Source: Triops longicaudatus
Lineage: Eukaryota; Arthropoda; Branchiopoda; Notostraca; Triopsidae
Reading direction: 5' to 3'
Assembly: GCA_022885665.1 (NCBI GenBank)
Contig: JAGQDJ010000023.1
Coordinates: 372,001 to 436,000 of the forward strand
Length of the DNA stretch: 64,000 nucleotides
A program made the position numbers and the translations under genes. A model generated the notes under the pieces. That model was not told the origin of the DNA, searched no databases, and saw only the letters and a list, made by a program, of their open reading frames with translations. This document shows positions 1-10,807 of the stretch, piece after piece (the first letter of the stretch is position 1; the number at the start of each line of letters is the position of its first letter).

Positions 1-328
1 TCGCTTCAACGGCCGGTTTAAAACCCGAAAACACTTCGACCTCAGCACGAAAGGTTTGGGAAGCTCTGCGTGACATGTGTCCTAAATTGAAATGATACAT
101 GAGCATTATAATTTTAAAAACTGAAGGGCACGTGCTATATAATGCACCCTAATCTTTTCAGGTGAAAAAATACTAAAAATGAAAACTAGCCTACGCAAGT
201 TAAATAAAATATAAAATATATAAAACAGAAACGCGAAACTCAAGACGTTTAAAGACAAATAAAACAACACAAAACTTAGAAAAAAGTGTAAAAATAAAAA
301 GTAAGAAATAAAATAAAACTAAAATTAC
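1..328 (-). other. ZSWIM8 intron at the left edge
   Basis: Sequence downstream of the donor at 328 of the ZSWIM8 gene. It is AT-rich and I see no open exon in it, so I read it as intron running out of the window. Confidence 0.6.
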
Positions 329-3300
329 CGCCACCAGCTCCTCCCATGGGCGCATGACCCGGTGACCCTTGTCCACCAATTCCAGGCACGTTATTACCAC
401 CCGAGGCAGCGCTGGGCAAGGCCGCAGTCAAGCCTTTGCTTTTGGTGACTTTGTCAATCACTTTCACGTGCCAGTCCCGGAATTGTTGGGCTAGAACCTC
501 TCGTTCTTGGTCGGCTAAGCCGGGATTCAAAGCTGCTAAACGCCAGAGTACTACTACTTCGTCACATAGGGAGGCGCAAGCGTGTTGTGAAGCGTGTGAT
601 TGACTGCTAAGTCCACCGTGTTTGCCGTTTTGCGGATTGGACCCTGAATGCAGCGCGACTTTGGTGTTAAACCACCAAACCATGATTTGTTCGCACGCCA
701 TGCACTCTTCCGTGATGACTTCCAGCATGGGCACGGCGTTACGGTCATGTCGCTTGAACATTTCCCTGACAATAGACAGTAAGTTCCACATCCCTTCGGG
801 TTCCCTCCCCCGCAACGGACGCAACAAGCTGCTCCATTCGGCTGCTGCTGGTGGTGCAGTCGTACTCAGATAGTTCACATCGCTAGGTACAAGAATAACC
901 ATATTAAAAATTGCAACTTAACGCTCTAAAAATGCAATATTTCAGGATAAGAACAAAACATACCTGAAAACAGTGGGCGAAGGAACACAGAATTTGATGA
1001 GGATCTTACGAATATTTTCATGGAGCGTGCTTTCATCTAGACACCACGAAGTCTGTTCCGAAGCCGACGCTCCAGCTGTAGGATCCGGCGCTCCCCGTAA
1101 CTGAATAAAGAAAAGGCGGTAAGGACTTTTTCTGTAAATAAAGTCAACAGGTGGGAGTTATACTGTGTTAATTGCAGACGGCTGAGTGGACAATAGTTCG
1201 TCGAGCAGTCGCTGAGCAGTCGGTAAGATCTGCTGGGGTAACTCGCTGATGAGGTACTGCGCAAACTTTTGCAGTTGGTCACGCTGGAGTCGAGATAAGG
1301 ATTCAGATACGGGGGCTCGTAGGCACACACTATTGGCTTGGTGGATTCTGTACAAACAAACGGCCACGATGTGCGAACACCATGAGGCCATCGTGGCGCC
1401 TCTCGATGTGCACGTGCAGTGACACGAGGTAATATGTCTTCTATCGAAAGTGACAGCCACGTTGAACACCGTGGTTTTGTTCTGAGACAGCGTCAAAGGT
1501 GGAACAACCGCCGCACTCAAATGGAAACCTACGTATTCACACAATATCAATATTTCCTGCGGTATCAAGATGTCTTAGAAAACAAAACATAACGCAAGCC
1601 CGGCCAGTGTAATGTAAAACTTACCAATCTGTAAGGGTTCTTTGACAGCTCGGAGACGGTATAACTGCTCTCCTTTCTGGAATTCATCTGGAGATCCGTT
1701 TGCCAAACATGAGTACAGCCGAATGTCTTCTTCATTATCGGGGAAAGACCAAAATGCAATTCGCAATTGAAGTGGTTCAGGCACCGGTTGCCAAGAATGT
1801 TCCACCAGTTCGAACGGTGTGTGCGCCGCTACCACTCGGGCACAAAGCTCCGTCAAGGACAATAATGACCCATCTGTAACAAGTAACATAATAATAATAA
1901 TAATTATAATAATCAAGTAAAGCCAGTGCATCATTTATGAGGAACCTTGAGTTCACTTAAATTTGTAATGAAAAAGAGTACATAAAATCAATGCCCGCCT
2001 TTTCAATCGTTCTTAGTTTTCATTCTCTCATCCTTGGAAGATTCCTTTCCCTGTGTTGATACTATAGAACCGACGAGCGTGTAGCAATGAACTTCTCGGC
2101 ACCTGGCTTTCAATTGTTATTACCACCTTATCCCTTTCCTTGTTTTCATTGTTGCACAAAGTATAATGTAACCGTGAAATCCCCCAAAAAAACTGCGAAG
2201 ATTCGCTTTCGGATTGTCCCAAATTCCTTGGACACAAATAAAAGTGCCCAGCAATTAAAGTCTACCATGTTGGCAAGGAAACAGCGTTGTAAATGGACTC
2301 AAATACATTTTTATCTAGTTACATAGCAACCAATAATATAAACTGTTCTACATTTATGAAGCGAAGGTTATGACCTAGACAACGAATATCAATCGCGCTA
2401 TTACGCAAAGCTCGGTTGGCAACAGTACCTGTGCTCGCTTTATTGTTACATAAAGTTTATTGTTATATAGTACTATAACTGCCACCGTTTTTCAAAAGGG
2501 TAAGTTTCAGTTTACGCTGTAAAAATGTACATGTTCAATGCTGCACGTCGACTTCGCCTTGCCCTTGGCATGGGCCACACAGTACAACTCCGGGGATGAT
2601 TTGCGTCGTGAAGGCAGATCATCAATCCCAGCCCCCTTTTCCTCTCCAAACCGGTACTTTTTCAGTGCGATAGGGTCTTCCCTACCGAGGGACGGATAGG
2701 CACCCGCATTGACCCCAGTTTAGCCCTTCAACCATGGCACTGCTGGGCGACAGTCAAAACCCCTTTTGCTTTTTCCTGCATTTCCCAGCAAGTCGCGAGT
2801 CTAGACCTCGTCTGGCATTCAAGGGAAAGCCCTCCAGGCTTGCAAATGACCCACACGCGTTCTCTTAATACAACTTTTCATCTCCCCCGTTTTAATGAGC
2901 CTAACAGGAAAAAGGCCTTCTATCCCTTCGAACAATGTCGACCATAGGCCTAAGGCTACTCACCTTCCTAAGAACAATATTTGCTAACGCTCTACAGTGG
3001 TACCCCGCGTAACGAACGTCATACGTTCCTGGAGGAAATTCGTTTTAAGAAGCGTTCGTTACAAGAAACGCTACTTCCCATAAGATTCAATAGAAATCTT
3101 TTTAATCCTTTCCTGATCCCAGACCGAATCATAGGACAGTTGATTTTAAAAATCGGAAAAAAACACCAAAAATTTACAGACTGTCAAAATATATTTCTCA
3201 AATATTTAGTAATCAGTTTTGTTCAATTAATGGCTCTCGAGACCAAGCTAAGTCTCATAAACCTTCGATTTTTTTACCTCTTATCGGCCTTAGTTTTCAT

Positions 3301-5028
3301 GTTCAGCATTAATTGGAAGAATCCGTCTAAGGTGGCTTACTTTTGTCTCTTCTTTAATACGGCTTTGGAGAAGTGTAGGACATTGTCATTGAATATGTCA
3401 AAGCATATGTTCGTTTCAACTTGATTTAGATGCCACAATTTTTACTTCGGTTTGAATCTCTTCCCATTACATAATATATTCTTTTACGGCTGCGGTGAGC
3501 ATAGGGGAACCAATGCGCTCAGCCACCTCTTCGTTAGAAGGAATTTCTTTTTGTTCTTATTACCAGAATTTTTTGGTGTCATTTACGCAACAGATATAAT
3601 CGAAAAAAAAAAACTAAAACTATGTAATCAAACAGATACGCAAGCAGGCTATTTCTCAGTAACTGACTGGCGTGAGGAAGCCAAGTTCTCGCCTACAGAC
3701 TGGGAAACGTAACTGCCAATTTAAAATTTTTTTTTTGCTTGCCCATAAGGGGTTCGTTGCAAGAGGCTGAGTTCGTTGTCTGAGTCATTTTTTTCGCCCA
3801 CGCGCGACTTCATTGTACAAGTTGTTCGCTGTACAATGCGTTCGTTAAACGGGGTACCACTATACATCCACGCAAGGACATGGCATCCTACGTGAAACGG
3901 AACTTTGTTTCCTGGAAAGTAAAACCCTCAACAAGATCACATACAAGCAGCACATTATATCCACTACATTTGCAGCGCTGCCCCCATAACTATAACCTTA
4001 CTGGGCCCTATAATATATAAAAAAAGCTTCGACTTCTCAATTACTGCACGACTAAACTTGGGTAACCCGGGACTTCCACGAGATAAGTCGTGTAATGTGC
4101 ATAAGGCCAAACAGGCGCGTTTAGACATGTCCTGCAGGGGGGAACAAAGTGTTACACGGACATAGACTAAAAAACAAACACTGAACCTGTTCTACTAGGT
4201 CAAGACGGCGGCGCCGAGAAAATATTTCTTTCTTAAGACAAGTACTTTAAAATGTTCGACAAATGGACAAAATCTGTTTGACAGAATCGCAAATCGAGAA
4301 TTATTTACTGATTATTATTTTCATAAAAAATCAATAAAACAAATAATGCTCTTTTTCGTCGTACGTTGCCAACTGCTTATCGTTGCAAAATTTGGAGTGT
4401 TAATAAACAACGATGAGCAATGAAGGCCATTTATAAATAGTGTGCAAACGAAGCGAAGATCTCCCTCTCCCACGAAGTTGAGACATGGAGCTTTTTTTTG
4501 TGAACCCAAGCTACCCCACCCGGACTAAATATATATAAATTTAACTTAGCCGGCTTTCCAAAACGTAAGCGTTTTAGTTATACAAAAAAGCGGAAGTCTA
4601 ACAAATGAATCCTTTTTGGGAATTTATACGCCATATCGTCGGCGTTCGTAGAAGGCTGCACAATACACAAAGGAAGTCCATTTGTAGGGATACAACGGAC
4701 ATGCGCATCACAAGAAAACTTCCTCACCCATAATGCATATTTGATATACGTCTCTACAGCAAATACGGGTAGATAAGTAACCTTGAGTAAGAAACAACAC
4801 CATGGTGTAACTATAGAAAGTGGCAAAGTTACCTTCGTTCCTTCTCTGGGAACTGGTAGGGTACGACGGTGCTGTGTTGGTTCCTGTTTGTTTCTTCCAT
4901 CCTCGCCAATTGTTGCACAGCGACTCGGGTTCACTGCACCAACTACATAAGGAATCTTCTTCAAAGCGATCCGAATCATCAAAGGACAAACGCTCATCTG
5001 CATCACGGTCCCCCTCCCATTCCAACAT
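329..5028 (-). CDS. ZSWIM8: ZSWIM8 (Dorado/EBAX-1) ubiquitin-ligase substrate receptor, 5' part
   Basis: Five exons in order on the minus strand: 5028–4833, 1873–1625, 1528–1164, 1100–964 and 882–329. All are joined by GT–AG sites and stay in frame. The start ATG at 5028 opens an acidic N terminus containing DSDRFEEDSLCSW and NNWRGWKKQ, which matches the ZSWIM8 N terminus. Exons 2–3 carry the hallmark LQLRIAFWSFPDNEEDIR and then the SWIM zinc finger (CHCTC ... WCSH). Exon 3 ends with the highly conserved SESLSRLQRDQLQKFAQYL block, and exon 5 has LLRPLRGREPEG and WNLLSIVREMFKR. Family knowledge: ZSWIM8 is a cullin-RING substrate receptor that recognises Argonaute during target-directed microRNA decay and also acts in neuronal protein quality control. 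The gene is cut by the left edge; the exon ending at 329 splices onward at a GTAAT donor. The first intron is about 3 kb, far longer than the others, and contains a MITE. Identity is very secure. Confidence 0.95.
1888..1913. repeat. ATA/AAT microsatellite
   Basis: A short, slightly interrupted run of trinucleotide AAT units just upstream (in gene sense) of the acceptor of ZSWIM8 exon 2, inside intron 1. Confidence 0.8.
2995..3862. mobile_element. Tc1/mariner–pogo-like non-autonomous DNA transposon (MITE)
   Basis: The left end starts CAGTGGTACCCCGCGTAACG and the reverse complement of the right end starts TAGTGGTACCCCGTTTAACG, both continuing AACG. These are terminal inverted repeats of about 24 bp with three or four mismatches. 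A TA dinucleotide flanks each end (2993–2994 and 3863–3864), the target duplication typical of the Tc1/mariner superfamily. The ends resemble pogo/Tigger-type termini with repeated ACGAACG subterminal motifs. The roughly 870-bp interior encodes no recognisable transposase; an open frame at 2981–3424 crosses the left end and looks like chance. It lies in intron 1 of ZSWIM8. Confidence 0.8.
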
Positions 5029-5969
5029 GGCTATGATCCGCTGTTTTGCACCAACTTATCAACGCTCAGCTTTGGTAATAGCAGCAAAATTCGGGTGACA
5101 TTAAGAACATAAGACGGAACACATCGTCACATAGGGCCTGCTGTTCATTCACGAGTTTTTCCAACGCAGGGTTCCTTTCTTTTCGTAATTATTAAAAAAC
5201 AATGGCTTGCTGGCTGACAAGACTTGCTTTGTCTTGGAATCGGATTCAGCAGGGACACTTGGAAACGTTAAACTGAAAGATACAAGACGAGAATTAAAAA
5301 CTTTGGACGTTAGACGTTATAGACCAATTACCTTTGACAATGCAGGTGTTACAAAATAGAACCAGGTCAAGGCTGACTTATGGCTGTTCCCATGCAGAGT
5401 TCTGAAGACCAAGACCACGGGTGAAGTAACCAGGGTACACAACACAAAGGAAAGTGGTTTTCATACACAATAAAAAAGTCCGAAACTTTACCCAACAGTA
5501 CAGTACACAGTCACACACTAAAATCAATTAAAACTAGCTCTCAATTCCCAGAATTAAGCATAATAAACACATTAATTACCAGACATTACCTACCCTGCAA
5601 CCCCCCTTTCTGACAAGTAACCTTTTCGGTTCGGAGGCGGTTTCGATGCGGGCTGACCCGAGCGATCAGTTGTGAAATGCGACAGAAACGCCATCTAGAA
5701 ACAAGTGTTCTTACCTTGTACCCTGTCTTGAGGCCTGTCTCTTTTATTCCTTGAGGTATGTTTTGCATGTATTCCAAAAGTTTATCCCGGAAAATCTGAG
5801 TAATCGCGTAACGAAAATGCTATCTGTTTAGTGAAAACTGTTCAATTGCTTCTATCGTTCTTTTCTAGAATATTATTTTGCAGTTGTATTATTATATATA
5901 CCAGTGTTCGTCCTAAAAAGTTCGCGTATTATTGTTGTTACAGAGCGGTAATACTGCAGCGAGGTAAAC
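5029..5969. other. Divergent intergenic region ZSWIM8 / RpS14
   Basis: About 940 bp between the ZSWIM8 start (minus) and the RpS14 start (plus). It probably holds both promoters. I see no coding exon; no TATA box is obvious near either start. Confidence 0.6.
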
Positions 5970-6558
5970 ATGGCACCGCGTAAAGGAAAAGTACAGAAAG
6001 AAGAAGTTCAAGTTTCCCTTGGACCTCAAGTCCGAGAAGGTGAAATTGTTTTCGGAGTTGCCCACATTTTTGCTTCCTTCAACGACACTTTCGTCCATGT
6101 TACGGACTTGTCCGGCAAGTAAGTGCACAAGTTCTGCTGAAACAAACCTTTCGCTTATTTTACTGTCTACTTATATTGGTGCCTTTTTTAGAGAAACTAT
6201 TTGCCGAGTTACTGGCGGCATGAAAGTGAAGGCTGATCGTGATGAAGCCTCTCCCTACGCTGCTATGTTGGCTGCTCAGGTGAGTTTTCTTCACATTCAA
6301 GGAGCACTTGAGATTATTAAGTAATGCTTGTATAATTAGGACGTTGCTGAGAAATGCAAGCTTTTGGGCATCACCGCTCTTCACATCAAGTTGCGTGCTA
6401 CTGGTGGCAACCGTACCAAGACTCCCGGACCTGGTGCCCAGTCAGCTCTCCGCGCTTTGGCTCGTTCTGGCATGAAAATCGGACGCATTGAAGATGTAAC
6501 GCCTATTCCTTCTGATTCCACACGCAGGAAGGGTGGCCGACGCGGTCGTCGTTTGTAA
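5970..6558 (+). CDS. RpS14: 40S ribosomal protein S14 (uS11)
   Basis: Three coding exons: 5970–6118, 6192–6279 and 6340–6558, giving 151 residues, the usual length for this protein. The start MAPRKGKVQKEE and the core stretches FGVAHIFASFNDTFVHVTD, AAMLAAQDVAEKCK and IKLRATGGNRTKTPGPGAQ are diagnostic. The tail IEDVTPIPSDSTRRKGG ends GRRGRRL, the basic C terminus that reaches toward the 18S rRNA 3' end. uS11 is a structural protein of the small-subunit platform and is needed for 18S rRNA maturation. Introns are 73 and 60 nt, so the whole gene fits in 600 bp. Nothing looks damaged; this should be a functional, highly expressed gene. Confidence 0.98.
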
Positions 6559-7353
6559 AACATGCATTTTGTATGGGCAAATACAACAAGCCCTTCGCCC
6601 CATTGTTTTGACTTGTATAATTGTCACCAAATAATAGACAGTCTTGCAATGGAAACAGTGTTTATTCTCAACGCACATTACTGTTTATGTCGAACGTAGA
6701 TGTAGGAATGTCAGGAAGAGTTATTATAACCTGGATTTGCTTAACTGCGCCAACTTCACCTGCTCCATTCGCCTAATCAAAATGTTGCATGAGATCTGCT
6801 CAGGCGAGGAAAGCTCGCATGGATTCGACAGAACTATTTGATAGGTAGCTCTCAACAAGTGCAGTACACCAAGGCAATTTGCTAGTTGGATGTATTTGCA
6901 TTCTCTGTTTGGTAGGAAGTAACCGAAAACATTACAAGCAAAATGAAGTACAGACAGTACTCCTTTTATGAGTTTCTCCCAGAGAACTACTGTTTTAATA
7001 TTACTGGCTTAATCCACTGCATAATATAATTAGTTTGTTGTATAAAATTAGTCGTGCAGGATTTGCATATGCCGAGAAAATTCAGTATGCAACACTACTA
7101 CAGATCAATTTCTGTTAGAGAAATAATCCTTAATCTCTACGTGAGATCAGAAGTTTTCTTTCTGGTACGTATAGTGTTAAAACCCGAGCGGTTTTACTAG
7201 AATTCAAATAACAGCAGTTTTGCTTATAGTAGGACATAGGTATTTAAATAGTATCGCTATGATGAAATTGTCAAATAATAAAAGACACGTGGGTATTTCA
7301 AACTGGCAAATAGAAAGAACTTCGCTGTTCCTTGCAACGAATCGTATAGCTTT
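6559..7353. other. Intergenic, RpS14 to eIF4E
   Basis: About 800 bp with the RpS14 3' region and eIF4E upstream sequence. No further exon or RNA gene recognised. Confidence 0.5.
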
Positions 7354-7367
7354 TCGTGACGTCACGA
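7354..7367. promoter_or_regulatory. CRE/ATF-type palindrome upstream of eIF4E
   Basis: A perfect 14-bp palindrome TCGTGACGTCACGA with the full consensus TGACGTCA in its centre (7357–7364), 22 bp before the eIF4E start codon. By family knowledge this is the site bound by CREB/ATF bZIP dimers; placing it near the transcription start is inference from its position. Confidence 0.55.
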
Positions 7368-7389
7368 CTTCCATGTTCTAATTTTCAAT

Positions 7390-8444
7390 ATGGCGGCCGA
7401 TATGGTGGACCAAAAGGAAGTAAGCGCCGATATATTTTCAGTATTTATTAGCGAAGTTTATGATTTTGAAATTCTGCTTTTTTACAATTGTGTTACGTAA
7501 AGGTAAAACTGATGTATTTTCAATATTTTATTGTAAAGCGGTTACAGATTTTTTTCCTGTTAAGCACTTTCTGTAATGCCCCCCTCAACATGCATATTTA
7601 CCATTGCAGCAAAGCTTAAAGCGGCATTTTGTGGCGTTTCGTGGGCTTTTGTTTTCTGTGTGAAATATTCCTAACATTCTGCACATTTTTTAGCAGGAAC
7701 TTCAAGCCCCGGCGAAGCAAGAGGACACCAGTGCTGACGATGGCAATTTGGACGTAGACATGTACATTAAACACCCCCTGCAGAACAAGTGGACGCTGTG
7801 GTTCTTCAAAAATGACCGTACAAAAGACTGGGAGGAAAACCAAAGAGAAGTCACAACCTTTGATACTGTAGAAGATTTCTGGGCGTAAGTACTTGTAACG
7901 TGACAATTAGCGGTAACTTCGTAACTTAAGTTCAATTCCTTTGCAGTCTGTACAATCATATTAAAGCTGCAAGTGAAATTTCTACTGGTTGTGACTATTC
8001 ACTCTTCAAAGAAGGCATCAAGCCTATGTGGGAAGATCCCAGAAACAAGAAGGGTGGGCGCTGGTTAATCAGCTTGGACAAAAAGCAAAGAACTTCCGAT
8101 TTGGACAATTTCTGGCTGGAAGTGGTAACGTGATGAATCAGATTTGCTTTCTTATTCCTTCTGTCTAATTCACTCCTCATGTTCACTAGATTCTTTGTTT
8201 GATTGGCGAGTCTTTTGACGAGGACAGTGACAACATTTGCGGAGCTGTGGTCAACATTCGTAATAAAGGCGACAAGATTAGTGTTTGGACGGGGAATGCA
8301 GATAACCGAGACAGCATATTGAAAATAGGTCACAAACTGAAAGAACGTTTAGGAATTCCGCCTCGTGTCACCATCGTTTTTGAAGCTCATAGAGACACGA
8401 TGAACAAGTCAGGCTCCTCAGCAAAACACCAGTTCACGATTTAG
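7390..8444 (+). CDS. eIF4E: Eukaryotic translation initiation factor 4E (cap-binding protein)
   Basis: Four exons: 7390–7419, 7694–7884, 7947–8124 and 8190–8444, in frame, giving about 217 residues, the normal eIF4E length. The core begins HPLQNKWTLWFF. The conserved tryptophans that stack on the m7G cap are in DFWALYNHI, KPMWEDPRNKKGG and ISVWTGNA. NFWLEVILCLIGESF is the dorsal helix used by 4E-BP/eIF4G. The tail DTMNKSGSS keeps the serine-containing region that in animals is phosphorylated by MNK kinase. The short first exon encodes only MAADMVDQKE. The acceptor of exon 2 is a tandem TAGCAG, so one glutamine (7694–7696) may be in or out. The protein binds mRNA caps and recruits eIF4G in the cytoplasm. 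Confidence 0.97.
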
Positions 8445-9295
8445 TTGCAGAACTTTGCATCTAGCTTAAGATGTATGTTAAAATCACAGTTTCTACATGA
8501 GAATCCTGGTGGCAAAAGAGATTTTTTTCTTTCCCTGGTTTTTGGAGTGTTTGCCTTCCATGAGGGGTAAATTATTAAACGGTTTATTGGAAATGAATAG
8601 CAAACGTGTTTATTTTTCTTTGTCGGACTTAACACATGGAGTAAGCGGAATTAACCCCGTATCTCGAGGAGATTGTTCTAGCTAGCAGTATGATTTTTTT
8701 TAACTTCTTGTACATCTAACGAATTTCATCCTTATTTCCTATTGTTTTCCTGAACAGTTTTTGCTTCCGAATGGTTATCAGAAAGTTTTCCTAATGTGAT
8801 TACGCATTCATCTTTTTTGTATAAAAGTTTGGGCAACAATAGAGAATGGCCACAAAGAACGAGATTCTTGACGTATTTTCTCAATTAATGTACATTTGAA
8901 CGTAATCCGATCCTAAATATGAAACATTACAGTTGGTTTCCTTTAGATACTTTCATCTCGGTAACATGAGGCAAAAGGTTACGTCGAAAACGGGCAAATT
9001 CTCAATTAGCAATTGGATGTGTGCACACCCTTCACCGGTGCCTTGGGGATACGCAATGCAGTGTCGGTCTTTGTCCTTGTCTTCTTTACGATCCTCAAAC
9101 TTTCCCTTTCTATAAACTTAATCCGCTTTCATATATCTTTTTTTCTCCCACTGTCCACCAATTACCTTACATAATACACAGATGCTTTGGGGGGAGTGTG
9201 ATATCCGCACTGCTTGTTGGAAATCAACAAATTCAGGCGTGGTAAATCCCTCGGAATTACCTGTGGTACCAAGCCGTACAAAGCTTTCACTCCTC
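8445..9295. other. Intergenic, eIF4E to secreted-protein gene A
   Basis: The eIF4E 3' region followed by sequence without a recognisable exon. Short open frames around 8933–9403 have no family signature and overlap the next promoter. Confidence 0.5.
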
Positions 9296-9332
9296 TATAT
9301 AATTCGATTTGTGATCTCGTCTCTTCACATCT
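9296..9332 (+). promoter_or_regulatory. TATA box plus initiator of secreted-protein gene A
   Basis: TATATAA at 9296–9302 with a TTCACAT initiator-like site whose A (9327) is about 31 bp downstream, the standard arthropod TATA–Inr spacing. The start codon follows at 9351, giving a 5' leader of about 25 nt. Confidence 0.6.
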
Positions 9333-9350
9333 CGCAGCTCAGCAGACACC

Positions 9351-9998
9351 ATGAATACCCTGGTAAGTCTATTGTATGGAAAACAGGCAGATACAACTTT
9401 TGAGAATTACATTAATGCTTGGCTTCACTGAAACAGGTCGTTCTTATTTCCTGCGTGGTAATAGCATCAGCTATTCCTGTACCAGACGACCTGAAGGTAA
9501 ATTATTTATACGTAATGTTAGATAACGAAAATTTTCCCTACTAACCCATACAAAATACGAAGGACAAAAAGGTTATCATCGCTGAATCTCAAGAAACTTT
9601 ACCGAAGAATACCGAAGAAGCAACGGAGGCCAATTTTAAGATCGCATCTTCTCCGGTCCAGGCAAGTGAACATTACCCTTCTCAAATTTTGCTGCTGTTT
9701 TTCGTAATGCTCATTTTTTTTAATATAAAAAGATCCGGCCTATTCCTCTGCGTATTGTGAAGCCTACTTTGCAACTGGAAGAAGAAAGCACTGTTCTCCC
9801 AACAGAAGCTGAACAAAATGCTGAAAAAGATAGCAGATTCACGAAGGAAGACAAAGTGGTTACGACATCTGAACAAGTAACATTTAATCGTACTTGATGC
9901 TATCATGATGTAACATAACGGTGGTATAGTCAGTTCCCAAACCTATTCGTGGTCAGCGTGCATCGACCACGACGCTACCTACCATTGCTGTTGCTTAA
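9351..9998 (+). CDS. Small secreted acidic protein A (unknown family)
   Basis: Exons 9351–9362, 9437–9496, 9563–9661, 9733–9876 and probably 9930–9998. The first exon encodes only MNTL. The second completes a clear signal peptide (VVLISCVVIASA) with a likely cleavage before IPVPDD. The mature part is short, acidic and low in complexity (many E, T, K, P), without cysteines and with no domain I recognise. The third intron uses a GC donor in a perfect CAG|GCAAGT context. The final exon is a choice: splicing from 9876 to 9930 ends the protein SVPKPIRGQRASTTT... with stop at 9996–9998, whereas reading through gives a stop at 9895–9897. TATA box, tiny first exon and the AIPxP start of the mature chain are shared with the gene at 13,418, so the two look like paralogues. 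Function unknown; possibly a cuticle, gut-lining or haemolymph component (speculation). Confidence 0.7.
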
Positions 9999-10769
9999 CG
10001 AATCTTTACAATTCGGCGCTAATACGTGTAAGATGGATAGGCGCGCTTATTTACCTTATCCGTAAAGTTATATTTTCTTGTAATCAAAATACACGCTATA
10101 CAAACATTTCGTGCAACTTTGTCCAGTTTTTCTGCAACCAGTTTAAAAAGCCTGTAGCTTATGACCGTGAAATAACAGCTCGAATAGCTTCTTCGCATTT
10201 TCGCAACCCAGCCATATTACAGTGCTCATCACGACCGGCAATAAAGCAGACGGAATTGAAAAAGACAAGCGAACGTTTAAATGGACCTTTTTTAGTTCAG
10301 TTTGACTGGACGCTGGGGGTACACGGATATTTCTTTGGAACTAACATACTTATCTGGTATCACCGTAAAACACGTATAATTTCTGTAATGGCTGGTAATA
10401 CAGCGAGTTTTGTAGCCTTAATTTCAGAATTAGAACAAAAGTAACGAAAGACACAACGATACCGTAGTCTCTTTTCCTAGGATAACACTAGGGAATTCAC
10501 CTCCTTCACCAACTCGCTTACGTGAATTAAAATACAGGTCAATGGCTCCTAAATGGGTGAACTATTTACCGTTTCTTTTTACGCCGTATAAGTGCCTTCT
10601 CATTGCACACTCCGCGAAAGCTGCGATGGGGGGTCCTAAAGCTGCAACAATGAGTTGACCTTCCTTCCAACAGCTTCTCTCTGGAGGCGTCATTGCGAAT
10701 CATTTAATGTTGGAAACTAGCCGGATTGCCTTTTGTGTTATAGACTAGTGGAGATTTTCTACACCGTGC

Positions 10770-10807
<38 letters not shown>

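Noticed and set aside
2981..3424. 147-codon open frame
   Set aside because: It crosses the left boundary of the MITE and has no transposase or other family signature; AT-rich chance frame.
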